From Symbiodinium microadriaticum (lineage: Eukaryota; Sar; Dinophyceae; Suessiales; Symbiodiniaceae): DNA of 64,000 bases. Made by a program: the position numbers and the translations under genes. Positions within the stretch are counted from its first letter, which is position 1. Each line of letters opens with the position of its first letter. This document shows, one piece after another, positions 40,701-50,504 of the stretch. The notes below the pieces were generated by a model that saw nothing but the letters and a program-made list of their open reading frames with translations, searched no databases and had not been told where the DNA came from. The DNA lies in the NCBI GenBank assembly GCA_001939145.1, contig LSRX01000297.1, forward strand, positions 398,028-462,027. The letters are read 5' to 3'.

Positions 40701-41933
40701 AGTGGCTGAACTGATCGTTTGGAAATTCTATATTTTTGTTGGGCAGAATGTCTCGTTCTTTGGATGTCTTCTGGAATTAGGGTTGCGGATGGTGTTGGGA
40801 ATTCTGGGGTCCTCTTCTCTAGGACCAAAAGGCGCATCCCCGACACCAGGTTCAGGGCTAGGGGGTTCTAGGGATACCTCAAGTTGCAAATGCTGACATC
40901 CTACGCTGCGAGCGTGATTGAGCAAGCTAGAAGGTTTCGCCGAGGCCGGGCAGGGTTTAGGGTTTAGGTTTAGGGTTTCGGGGCTTAGGGTCTAGGGTTT
41001 GGGGACTCAAAACTCTAAACCCCGAGCACCAAGAATCTGTAAAACCGGCGTCTCCTGTCAGACGGCAATTCCCTGGCAAATGACAAGCACCACATACACA
41101 TCTCTTGTCGCATGCAACGCGCCGCCTGCGGCAACGATACAGGTCCGTTTGGAGCACCTGCCTCTCGTCCATAGCAACGACTTTCTGTACAGCCAAGCTA
41201 GAACAAAAGGCTGCGATCAGGTGCTACATTTTGGAATTGCCGGCTGCTGGCGCCGCAACGAGAGATCCAAAAGTGGGGTGCGCCTGTTTTGGGGACAAGC
41301 GTCGGGACCTCCGTCGGGGCAAGAGGCACCGGTGGCGTCATCGTCGTCCGGGGCTTCTGTCGCACCGGCTCTTTCGGCGGCCGCTTCGGAGGGCTCCCGA
41401 AGCTCCCCAAGCTATCGGGACAGCTGGGACCTTCCAGCGTTTTTGGACGTCCAGACAAAGCTCCATGCCAAAACCCAAACCCTGAACATCCGATCCCGAA
41501 AAAGAACTTAAGCCAAACAAAGCCCTGATAAGCCCTGAACATTGGGATGCAACTCCCCGAAACCCGAAGCCAATGTAAAGACACAGCCCACACAACCTGA
41601 AATACTGGCAACCCCCGCAAAACATCATCAAAAAACCACACCCTTACAAAACCCTTACGACACCCTTACAAAATCCTCACGACATACTCACCCTGAAAAG
41701 TTTGCAGAATCCACGCATTCTTGTGAAAAACGCACAACACAAGACTGTAACTCATATCAAAACAAAAAGACTCCATACTGTTAAGTCCTTACGAAAACCC
41801 TTAAAACCATTTCGAAGCCGTTATGAAACGCTCATAAAGTTTGTTTCACCCAACCGACCGACAAGACAACAAAGTCTCATAACACCCTTCTCAAGCCCCT
41901 TGATGAAAGCCTCATAGAACCAACTAAAGTCGT
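40701..41933. other. Low-repeat stretch, no gene recognised
   Basis: One short telomere-like patch (40950-41000) is present. 40999-41640 is GC-rich and has overlapping open frames up to 170 codons on both strands (40999-41511 plus, 41198-41641 minus). That overlap is what GC-rich DNA gives by chance. None has a domain I recognise. From 41640 to 41930 the sequence is a loose repeat of CCCTTACAAAA/CCTTACGA phrases. Confidence 0.45.
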
Positions 41934-42025
41934 AAACCCAAAACCCTAAACCCCCAAACCCTACACCCCAAACCCCCAAACCCTAAACCCCAAAACCCTA
42001 AAGCCCTAAACCCTAAACCTCTGAA
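41934..42025 (-). repeat. Telomere-like tract, CCCTAAA orientation
   Basis: About 12 units (CCCTAAA, CCCCAAA, CCCCCAAA). Confidence 0.88.
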
Positions 42026-42164
42026 CCAAAGTCCTTATGAAGCGTTCGGGGCTTGGCAAAGCCGACCGAACCCTAAACCCTGAACCCCACAAGGAAGCCA
42101 GGTGCAACCTCGCGGAGGCAGTGGGATTGCCAGTACTCCAAGGCAACCTGCGCGGTTTCATAAG

Positions 42165-42372
42165 GCCCTAGGGCTTCGGGTTTATGGGACTTAGGATGTA
42201 GGGTTTAGGACTTAATTAGGGTTTTGGGTTTAGGACTTAGGGCTTAGGGTTTAGGACATAGGATTTAGGGCCAAATTTAGGGTTTAGGGTTTAGGACTTA
42301 GGGTATAGGGTTCAGGCTTCCTTGAGGGATTTAGGGTTTAGGACTTTGGGTTTAGGATTCCTTCAAGGATTC
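42165..42372 (+). repeat. Telomere-like tract with TTAGGACTTAGGG variant
   Basis: TTTAGGG units alternate with TTTAGGACTTAGGG, a variant largely confined to this tract. Confidence 0.85.
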
Positions 42373-42451
42373 TTAAAGCATAGGGTCTACTCAGACTACG
42401 TAGCTTGAGCGTTTCGATTCGGGTTTCCAGGTCCATGGGAGCTCCAGGAAA

Positions 42452-42530
42452 CCTACCTATAGGGCTTCTATAAGGCTTCTACAAGGTATATAGACCTTCT
42501 ATAAGGCTCCTATAAGGGTAACTACCCACC
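42452..42530. mobile_element. Hairpin element, family G
   Basis: CTATAGGGCTTCTATAAGGC ... GGTATATAGACCTTCTATAA ... GTAACTACCCACC. Second copy of 26393-26483; the left end is shortened. Confidence 0.65.
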
Positions 42531-43919
42531 TGAACATGTCCTAGACTTAAACGGGTTGTAGAATTCGAGGGGCCTTAAAAGACTTCACGGGAAAGCCAGG
42601 ACCCGAATTTCTTCCACTCAATCTCAATAACTCGCCTTGACAGCCTGGACACCTACAGGGTTGACGAAGGTAATTCAAGACACATCGTCTTGATCCATGA
42701 ACCCAAAAGCCCAAACTCGAAGCATTAAGCTCTAAACCCTCAACCGCAAGGTCTTGAGCTCTCTGCTCCTGCACTGTAGGCTTACAGAACTTGATACCTA
42801 AGAGTTCCCTTAGTCCGACCGGGGAGATCCTTGTGTAGATGTACTTATCGTGCACACTCTAGAAATTTCTAGTTTAAGAAACCTGGTAGAAATTGTCTAG
42901 CTTAGGGTTTATAGGGCTTGAGGCAGGGTTTAAGGTTTCAGGGTTTAGGGGTTAGTTTTGTTGACCTGCTCGTAGTTCAACATAGCTGCCCACAAAGTCT
43001 ATAGCCAACAAGGTAGATTCACTTCTCGGCCGGGATCTTCTTGTAGCGAACTGTATCCAACACAAATGATTAGGGCTTAGGGTTCTGATGCCTTCGGGTT
43101 CACCAGACACCCCGGAAGACTCAGAAGCATAACCTGGAGGGTCTATATGTTCCCCTTTGGGTCCAAGTAGTCGCTGTTTATGGTTTGTGATACCCATAAA
43201 GGCCCCAAAGTCCTTAGACAAATGAGTATTTGGACCGTTAGGGTTCTACGGACCATGATGACGCCCCAAAAGACAGTTTAAGGTCATGCGTTGCATCCTA
43301 ATTCCAGAATCGTAGTATATCTGGGTCGTCTTTCTTCGGGTACCCTGTTAAGCTGTTTGTGTTCCCCAGAACAAGGAGTGTGTAAAGGGCTTCAAGAAAA
43401 AGACAAGTTGGCCAGCCTCCTCGTCAGGACGACTCTCTGAGTCCTCTTGGGCTAAGAGGAAGTACGTGAATATGGGCGGTTCGTTGCCTTCTCATGGGTG
43501 TTACTAAACTTGTTCATAGGGTTTGCAATGGGATTTTGAACGCTTAACCCTGAACCCCAACGATTTCTGATGTAATACGGTGGTGTACGGTACAGGTACA
43601 GGGTTTAAGGGTGATGTTCATCCGTTTCAATAAGGGTTATGAGGCGTTCTACGCGCTTGAAATAAGGTTCCAAAGAGTTTTCTCTGTTTTCATGCGCCCT
43701 GAGGAATTAGAAGTGGGTTTTATGGTAAGGCTGTATCAGGTTCTATATAGAGATTCTATAGGGCTCTGTCACATTGGCCTGAATACTTTCAGAAGGGTTG
43801 CGGGGTCCATTATGGGTACTGGCATATACATGCAAGATAGGGGTCGTTAGAGGTCTGAGCGATCAGTAGTAGTGTTCCTTCGCAGGGTTCCTTGTTATAC
43901 TTGTTTCTAGACATAACCC
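42531..43919. other. Longest stretch with few repeats, no gene recognised
   Basis: A small TTTAGGG patch (42901-42955) is the only repeat noticed. Open frames of up to 102 codons occur on the minus strand (42547-42855, 42952-43221). None has a known domain. If a gene lies in this window, this and 39643-41640 are the likeliest places, but there is no positive evidence. Confidence 0.45.
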
Positions 43920-44040
43920 CAAAAGCCCGCCTAAACAATAAACCCTAAACCTAAACCCTAAACCCCAAACCCCAAAGCCCGCCTAAACCCAAAACCCTAA
44001 ACCCCAAGCCCTAACCCTAAACCCCAAAGCCCTATTCTAC
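43920..44040 (-). repeat. Telomere-like tract, CCCTAAA orientation
   Basis: CCCTAAA, CCCCAAA and AAAGCCCGCCTAAAC phrases; the last occurs twice, about 57 bases apart. Confidence 0.82.
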
Positions 44041-44495
44041 CTACTCAGGCCCCTTTATGATTCCGAGGGTCGGGTCCCAGCGCTCAGGAGTAGGGTTTCG
44101 TGTACGTTATACATTCATGGCTTTGTATAAGTATATAGGGACCATAAGGGGTACATATAGCCCGTCGATCCGACCCCTTTATGCATTGCCCTGAACCCTA
44201 CACTCACAAAAAAACCACAGATTGGAGAGTCCTTCAGCTCTCTGTAGGGCTTCACTGTGGTGCGGTTCACGTCGTCGCCTTCACTTCCGGCTTGAGGAAA
44301 TCTTTGTAGGTGCTTTAGTAACTAGCATCGGGTTTGGGGGTCCATTCTGGCATTCATTCTACTTGTGAAAAGGGAACCTCATAGGCTTTCAAGTAACATT
44401 CAGGCCCCTACAGCTTAGGGTTTAGGGTTTTGGGCCCTATGTTACCTGAACCGGCATGTGAATCCTGAGCATGTACCCGGAGATCCCAATACTCC

Positions 44496-44566
44496 TCAAT
44501 TAAGGAATATACCTTAAATCATAATATTAAGCCCCTGTAACTTAAGGTATATTCCTTATACCTAAG
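44496..44566. mobile_element. Short hairpin, family H (best copy)
   Basis: TTAAGGAATATACCTTAAAT pairs with ACTTAAGGTATATTCCTTA around ATAATATTAAGCCCCTG. Relatives: 26592-26654 and 33604-33666. Confidence 0.6.
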
Positions 44567-44926
44567 GGGTTTTGGGTTCTCTGGGTAAGCATAGTGTCTA
44601 TTGGAAGAAAAGATCGCTAATCCGAAGATAAAAAGAACCCTGCATCCTGAAAACCCTCCACCCTCCAAGCTACAAAGCACATAACCCCGCGCAGAACTCT
44701 TCAACCCTGCATAGCGCCCTTACACAACCCGCGCAGAGGGTCCTATTCATAGACTCAGGAAACACCTGAAAACGCCTACACCCTTTAAACCCCGAAACCA
44801 AAAAAGAGCTCTTCCAGCTGGGCTTTATTAGTTTCGAGGTTAGGAGCCTCTCGTCGTAGACGTCGGGTTTTGGGACATGAATAACTACAACGGGACATGG
44901 GGTGTGTTGTATACTCTAAGATCAAC

Positions 44927-45022
44927 TACCCATAGGCCCCAAACTAGCTCCTTTTTGGGATTACCTTATAGGATTCTAAATATACACCACAATAAAGGAA
45001 CTACCCTAAGGGCCTATGGGTA
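44927..45022 (+). mobile_element. Hairpin element, family A
   Basis: TA plus CCCATAGGCCCCAAACTAG to AAGGGCCTATGGG plus TA. Standard interior. Confidence 0.88.
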
Positions 45023-45067
45023 CTAAGTCTATAGAGACTGTAGGGTCTCCTAGTACCAAAAGTATCG

Positions 45068-45093
45068 CCCCCCCCCCCCCAAAAAAAAAAAAA
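45068..45093. repeat. C13A13 double homopolymer
   Basis: Thirteen C followed directly by thirteen A. Confidence 0.95.
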
Positions 45094-45173
45094 GTACCAG
45101 TGATTGAAGACGTGTCGGACCCAAAGCTCGAAATGTGCGCAAGCAACGAAAGGTATTGGGGTTTGTGCTGTAA

Positions 45174-45266
45174 AGGTTTAGGGTTTAGGGTCTAGGGGTT
45201 TAGGGGTTTAGGAGTTTGGGGTTTAGGGTTTAAGGTGTTTAGGGTTTAGGGGTTTAGGGTTTAGAT
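45174..45266 (+). repeat. Telomere-like tract
   Basis: About 12 units of TTTAGGG, TTTAGGGG and TTTAGGAG. Confidence 0.9.
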
Positions 45267-45438
45267 AGAACCCATACGAAGACCGGAGATAGGGAGCTCG
45301 TGATCCGGCTCCCTCAGCACAAGCCCTACAACCTTGAACCCTAAGAGCCTGACACCCCCGAAGGCAAAACCACAGAAACCCTAGACCCTAACTTTAGGGT
45401 TTAGGTCTTCGGGCCTGTAAAGTTTGGGGCTTAGGGCT

Positions 45439-45549
45439 TACCTATAGTCTCCATTGTAGTTCCTTGTTGGGGTTACCTTTTAGGATCCTTAATACTGCAT
45501 AAAATGGGTTAAACCAAACAAAGAGGAACTACAATGGAGACTATAGGTA
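45439..45549 (+). mobile_element. Hairpin element, family B (well preserved)
   Basis: TA plus CCTATAGTCTCCATTGTAG, TTACCTTTTAGGATCC, GGGTTAAACC, and the perfect complementary end CTACAATGGAGACTATAGG plus TA. Confidence 0.9.
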
Positions 45550-45669
45550 GGATCTAAAGCCCTGCACCTCTAGAATCACTCTACAAGTCTTCTAGAGCCC
45601 TCATCAAAAACAAACGCCGAAGCCCTAATGCCCTCTTAAAGCCGTCACTCCGGACACCACCTCCTCAAC

Positions 45670-45830
45670 CCAAAGAGACCCTAAACCCCAAACCCTAAAA
45701 AACGTATATAGAGCCCAAAGCCCCAACCCCAAAAAAATTGAACAACAAGCCTTAGACTTTAGACCCTAAAAGTCCCTAGACCCTAAACCCTAAACTCGAA
45801 GTCCCTAAACTCTAGAACCCCAAAGCCGCA
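45670..45830 (-). repeat. Decayed telomere-like tract, CCCTAAA orientation
   Basis: CCCTAAA, CCCCAAA, CCCTAGA and TCCCTAAA units separated by short spacers. Confidence 0.7.
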
Positions 45831-46255
45831 TCAAGGCCCAAGCTGAGCCCAGCCAAGAACATGGAGAGGAACTCCTGCGCGTCCTGGCATTCCAACAAAA
45901 TCGGCCCAAGGGCCTTTTTCGGAGCTGAATTTCTAGGTTTCGGGGTTAAGAGTTTAGGCTTTTGTGGCTCTTCGGGACCATCAGTTCAGCCTCTGGGTCA
46001 AGGGTCTGCTATACTTGTATCATGATGCTGTGCTTTTTATTTTTTGACATTGTTTGCAAGGTGTTCTTTTTTTATATGCTTTCTGCATGTACAGCTTTCG
46101 CTTTCGGATCTCAGCCATTCGGAGGAGGTTGCGTTGAGAATCATAGGAGGCATCAGGGCTTGGGGATTGAGGGCTGTTGGGTTAGGGAACCTCCAAGGTC
46201 TTGCTGCCGCAGGAAAGCGCCCAGCTACCCACGGAAGAAGAGGGGTGGTGGGCGG

Positions 46256-46297
46256 GTTTAGGGGTTTAGGGTTTTAGGGTTTAGGGTTTCGGGTTTT
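46256..46297 (+). repeat. Short telomere-like tract
   Basis: Five to six TTTAGGG or TTTTAGGG units. Confidence 0.85.
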
Positions 46298-46399
46298 ATT
46301 ACAGTAGGACCCTAATTAAGGAAGAATGTGGGTACTCATCTGTAATTAAGCTTCTATATTCAACCTCACAAATCCTGAGACATACGTACAACCCCCAAA

Positions 46400-46490
46400 C
46401 CAAAAGCCATCAACAAACCCCTAAACCCCTGAACCTTAACACCCAAACCCTAAACCTGAAACCCTAACCCCCAACGAACCCCAAAGTCCC
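46400..46490 (-). repeat. Telomere-like tract, CCCTAAA orientation
   Basis: CCCCTAAA, CCCTAAA, CCTGAAA and CCCCAAC units. Confidence 0.75.
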
Positions 46491-46563
46491 CAAACGCTGC
46501 TCCCCGTGTCCTGCTGCTTCCAACCAGCGAACTGAGGCTTGAAGTCGGAAAAAAGCCCTCGGA

Positions 46564-46672
46564 GGTTTAGGGTTTAGAGTTTAGGGTTTAGAGTTAGGGT
46601 TCAGGGTCTAGGGTTTTAGGGTTTAGGGTTTTAGGGTGTAGGGTGTAGGGTTTAGGGTTTAGGGCTTAGGGC
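46564..46672 (+). repeat. Telomere-like tract, TTTAGGG orientation
   Basis: About 15 units including GTGTAGGG variants. Confidence 0.9.
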
Positions 46673-46679
46673 CCTGATC

Positions 46680-46736
46680 TGTAAGAAACCTTGCTAAACC
46701 CAGAATTCTGGGTAATGCAGGATGTAGATCATCAGC
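46680..46736. mobile_element. Family F element, right-half fragment
   Basis: GGGTAATGCAGGATGTAGAT and ATCATCAGCCC match the family F right arm. The left arm is absent. Confidence 0.55.
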
Positions 46737-46742
46737 CCAAGG

Positions 46743-46870
46743 GTCCTGTGGGAAGGTCTTGGGGTGATCGGCTTCGAACTGGGGCTTAACGAGATTGGCT
46801 CGGGAGCTTTGAAAAGCCCACGCTTAAAGGGGGGACCCCGAAGGGTACCACAAGGTTCGACAATAGGCTT
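46743..46870 (+). repeat. Dispersed ~125-bp repeat, copy 1
   Basis: GGTCTTGGGGTGATCGGCTT ... GACCCCGAAGGGTACCACAA ... GGTTCGACAATAGG. The partner at 49371-49490 is about 85 percent similar by eye. Both copies end where a TTTAGGG tract begins. Confidence 0.8.
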
Positions 46871-47000
46871 GAGGGTTTAGGGTTTAGAGTTTAGGGTTTG
46901 GGGTTAGGGGCTGCTTTTTTGTTTAGGGGCTTAGGGTTTTTATAGGGCTGATAGGGCTTATAAGAATTTGAGAGTTTAGGGTTTAGAGGCTTAGGTTAGG
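46871..47000 (+). repeat. Telomere-like tract
   Basis: TTTAGGG, TTTAGAG, TTTGGGG and CTTAGGG units with a TTTTTATAGGGCTGATAGGG break. Confidence 0.75.
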
Positions 47001-47574
47001 AGCTTCGGGTTTCCGCTGAGAGGGGTGGAAGCATGTTTCGGATCTAGTTGGAAGTTTCCAAGTTGGGGTTCAGGGTTTGGGCTAATGGCGCGCAGGTTTA
47101 ATTTCTTGTGCGCTTCCACTTGATTTCCTTTCGGGCGTAGTTCGACGCTGGTCTGGGGTTCAGGGTGTAGTTTGGGGCCGAGGGTCTCGGGATGACACTT
47201 CAGGGGGTGCAGCCTGCACCCTAAACCCTATAAACTCTAAACGAATAAATCGAAGTGTTTCACGCTCGGCGTTCAGAGTGGTAATTCTTCCCTTCTCTGC
47301 CTTGTCATTGGCTGCATTTGGGCTTTAGGTTTATAGGGCTTAGGATGGGGCTTATGGGGTGTTTTTAGGGTTTGGGTCGTCGGCTCAGGCTTAGGAATAA
47401 AGCCCGGGGTGTCGGAGTTGCCATTAACTCTGGGCCAAGAACAATCTCGTGACTGCGAACACCAAACAGAACCTCTATGAGTCCTTTCTTACACCATTAT
47501 GCAATATACCTCATAGAACCTGCTCTGAACTCTTTGTGAACCCCTTGACAACCACTAAAGCAAAGCCTGAAGCC

Positions 47575-47775
47575 CGAAAGCCCTAAACTCCCAAAATCTT
47601 GCACCCTACAACCATAAACCCTAAACCCTAAACTCTTAAAACCCGTAACCTAAACCTAAATAACCCTAAACTTTTAAAATCCTTAACCCTAAACCTAAAG
47701 CCCTAAACTCTTAAAATCTTTAAGCCCTACGCAAACCTAAAACCGCTAAATTCTAAGCTCTTAAAGGCCTAAACT
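47575..47775 (-). repeat. Decayed telomere-like tract with CTCTTAAAA variant
   Basis: CCCTAAA units alternate with CTCTTAAAAYCCTTAACC phrases, giving a loose repeat of about 40 bases. Confidence 0.78.
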
Positions 47776-47840
47776 GAACACAGCTTCTCGAGATGCGATC
47801 TTCCGTCCCAGGGGCGCTTGAAGTCTCGTGGCGCCACCAC

Positions 47841-48000
47841 CCGAGAGCCTGACGGCCATGGAGGCTCAAGGATTTTTTGGGTAATTCTCTTTTTTGGGGG
47901 GTCCCTTTCAGGGTTTAGGGTTTAGGGTTCCGAGAACCTGGCGGCAATTGAGGCTCAAGCATTATATGTGTAGTTCTCTTAATTAGGGTCCCTTTTTGGG
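47841..48000 (+). repeat. Telomere-like insertion flanked by ~65-bp duplication
   Basis: CCGAGAGCCTGACGGCCATG at 47841 recurs as CCGAGAACCTGGCGGCAATT at 47930. Both continue through GAGGCTCAAG and a family C left arm (GTAATTCTC / GTAGTTCTC, then GGGTCCCTTT). The 21 bases between (47909-47929) are TTTAGGG units. The left arm of the hairpin and its flank are thus duplicated around telomeric DNA. Confidence 0.82.
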
Positions 48001-48073
48001 TCCCAAATATATTACGGCACCCTTATAAAAAAAAGGATCCTAAAAGGTACCCGAATTTAGAGAACTACCCATA
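47965..48073 (+). mobile_element. Hairpin element, family C
   Basis: TA plus TGTGTAGTTCTCTTAATTAG, centre TATTACGGCACCCTTATAAA, end AGAGAACTACCCA plus TA. It is the complete element downstream of the duplicated arm. Confidence 0.8.
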
Positions 48074-48221
48074 TCGGTTGAATTTAAAGCTTAGGGCGTA
48101 TTGACGAAAATACAAGAAAACTCGCTGGTATGTGAGAGCCAGAAACATGCCAGGGGCAGACGACAAAAAGGCTGCTGCCAGGAGGGCCCTATAGGGTTGA
48201 GGGAGCTGGTTTCAAGCGTTC

Positions 48222-48255
48222 TCGGCTTGCTCCTGCCACTACCACTACTGCTGCC

Positions 48256-48289
<34 letters not shown>

Positions 48290-48350
48290 CGACTAGTACG
48301 ACGACGACGACGACGACGACGACGACTTCGACTACTTGTTCTACTACAAA
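48222..48350. repeat. (ACT)n/(ACG)n trinucleotide tract
   Basis: About 40 triplets; ACT gives way to ACG and back. Minus frames read Arg/Ser runs and plus frames Leu/Arg. These come from the repeat. Confidence 0.93.
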
Positions 48351-48483
48351 AGCAGCGAGTTGCATCAATCATGTTTGCAAGATCCTGTGCCCCCACATCC
48401 TGAACGTTAAGCCCAAGCCTTCAACTCCAAAACCCCTTCAGCACACCCCAACACCCTCAGAATCCCTACATCCTCTGACCATG

Positions 48484-48560
48484 ACCCTCAACCCTAATCC
48501 CTAAACCCCTAAACCCCAAACCCCCCTAAACCTAAACCCTAAACCCTAAACCCTAATAAA
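48484..48560 (-). repeat. Telomere-like tract, CCCTAAA orientation
   Basis: About 10 units. Confidence 0.88.
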
Positions 48561-49171
48561 CCGTACAAGTGTGTGGGGGGCCGGCCTTGTGTCCGCGCTT
48601 CGTGCATGTCCTGGAAAAGATCGGCGAACGCGATCGCCAACTTTCCGGCCTCGCAATGTCGCTTTTGAAAAGAAGGGCCTTAAGAATTATCGTGAGTTTT
48701 TGTGGGAGACTTGTAAGTTTATGAGTAGAAGGGAGCCAAGAGGATTGTTCAGGCTGTCTTGAAGATTTGTCGGTCGCTCAGCAGGCCCCAATCAATATTC
48801 AGGCTGGTGGTCCCTAGGCAGGAACTAAAGAGTGTGTGTGTGTGTGTATGTGTGTGGAGTTTGCATCTTTTCGCGGTTGCGATTTTGCGTTTGCGGGTGA
48901 AGGCGATGTCGCATGACTGCATGCAACTCCGGATTCCGAAGACAGACTCAAACTGCTGGCGTAGGGGCAGTGAATAGAATAGGAGTTGGGGGTATATTGT
49001 ACTGGAAGGATAAGGGGCCAATGAGGGAATATGAAATACTACAACTGATGATCGTAACACCGATATGAGCTATCCTGCAAGGAACCCACAGACAACCTGC
49101 AACACGAAACCCACCAAAGCACGCACCCGTCTCAAGCCCAACGGGCCCTACGTACCTTTATAGCAAGTTTT
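48561..49171. other. Unique stretch, no gene recognised
   Basis: Contains a (TG)n microsatellite at about 48832-48855. Short frames show no domain. Confidence 0.45.
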
Positions 49172-49250
49172 AGGGTCTCTACATGTTGAATCATAAATAT
49201 GATTTGGGGCCGTATCCCCCGTAACAGTACCGAGGACCCTTTGGGGCACC
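49172..49250. repeat. Dispersed repeat, family J
   Basis: TAGGGTCTCTACATGTTGAA, TCATAAATATGATTTGGGGC and CCCCCGTAACAGTACC. The partner at 60058-60135 shares the same order. Confidence 0.6.
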
Positions 49251-49370
49251 TTAAACCCTACACCCTAAACCCTTAAACTCTAGCCCCTAAACCCAAAACC
49301 CCTAAAACTCTAGATCCTAAACCCAAAACACCTAAAACCCCAGACCCTAAACCCTAAACCCCCAGGACCC
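49251..49370 (-). repeat. Telomere-like tract, CCCTAAA orientation
   Basis: CCCTAAA units with a recurring CCAAAACMCCTAAAACYCYA phrase. Confidence 0.82.
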
Positions 49371-49490
49371 TTTGGGGAGGTCTTGGGGTGATCGGCGTTG
49401 AACTTGGGATTCACGAGATCGGCTCGGGAGCTTTAGGCCGCCCACGCTTAAGGGGGGACCCCGAAGGGTACCATAAGGTTCGACAATAGG
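49371..49490 (+). repeat. Dispersed ~125-bp repeat, copy 2
   Basis: Partner of 46743-46870: GGTCTTGGGGTGATCGGCGT ... GACCCCGAAGGGTACCATAA ... GGTTCGACAATAGG. It is bounded on both sides by telomere-like DNA. Confidence 0.8.
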
Positions 49491-49578
49491 GTTTACGGTT
49501 TTGGGTTTAAGGTTTTAGGGTTTAGGGTTTAGGGTTTTGGGTTTAGGGTTTAGGCTCTAGGGTTGGTTCTACAATAGG
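49477..49578 (+). repeat. Telomere-like tract between 14-bp direct repeats
   Basis: GGTTCGACAATAGG at 49477 recurs as GGTTCTACAATAGG at 49565. The 74 bases between are TTTAGGG and TTTTAGGG units. Confidence 0.7.
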
Positions 49579-50248
49579 ATTCCCCTTGACTGTACCATAG
49601 GGTTCCATAAGAGGGGTTCCCTTTAAAGGAACCCTTACGGGCGGTCGTATGTTTTGCGAACTTCGGTGAGCTGTGACATGTCGATCGAGGGTGAGCCAAA
49701 GAAAACCCTCAGGCGGGTTTCAATATGGGTTCACAGGTGCTTTAAGGCCCAAGTATATGGGTAGCGAAACCCCGAGCCCAACCCCTACCCCAGAATCCAA
49801 GATACCCCAAAACCCCTGGTCGAAGTCCGAACCACCCCAGACCGCCGAAACAAACGGAAACAGCCGTTTAGGACTTAGAGTGTAGAGTCTGTAGAGTTAA
49901 GGGAAACTTATGGCTTATGGATTGTACCCCGACGGAATTCTGAGCTAAAGAACCTCCAAACTCAGCGCCGCCACAACAACAAGCCTCTTGAACCCTAAAC
50001 TGACCCCAAACAACAAACCCGGGAGCACGGCCATACCCCATTTGCTCGCCAAATTCACGTCGTACAGATACCTTCGACGATCTTGAAGCTTCGAAGTTGG
50101 AACGTTGAAGGCTTCGCGGCTCGACACGGTACACCCTCTCTCAACATCTTGCAACCCATCCTGGGCGCAAAACAACCCTTCATGTTTAAGGACTTGCAAA
50201 GGGAACTCATAAGAGGATCCGTAAAAAGGTAGGTTATATAGGGCTCAG

Positions 50249-50275
50249 GTAACCCTAAACCCTAAACCCTAAACT
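50249..50275 (-). repeat. Short CCCTAAA tract
   Basis: Three near-perfect units. Confidence 0.85.
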
Positions 50276-50399
50276 TGAGCTAAAGCTAAATCCAAAGCTG
50301 AAGCACACCTTGGATTTGGACTGACCCTGGGGGTGCAATGGCTGCCCAAGACTCCGAAAAGAGTAGCTCCTACAGCTCACGCTCCGGTCCTGCGATTGA

Positions 50400-50504
50400 T
50401 ACAGGAGCTTTAATAATTGGAATCGGTTTTATTTCTGGGCCAATTAGTCTACTTACAATAAGGAACCCCCCCAGAATAATATTGGTAATTATCTAGGCCA
50501 CTAT
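50400..50504 (+). mobile_element. Hairpin element, family E (diverged)
   Basis: TACAGGAGCTTTAATAATTG ... AACCCCCCCAGAATAATATT ... GGTAATTATCTAGGCCACTA. Same order as 28273-28367. Confidence 0.65.

Noticed and set aside
40999-41641. Overlapping frames of 126-170 codons on both strands
   Set aside because: Long frames on both strands are expected in GC-rich DNA. No protein family is recognised and codon use cannot be judged without a reference.
46840-46860. B-box-like GGTTCGACAAT in the dispersed repeat, hinting at a tRNA-derived SINE
   Set aside because: It matches the B box only in its first half, and no A box was found upstream in either copy.
47855-47864. GGCTCAAG, the last bases of the dinoflagellate spliced leader
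   Set aside because: Only the 8-base end matches. The preceding leader sequence is absent at both occurrences.
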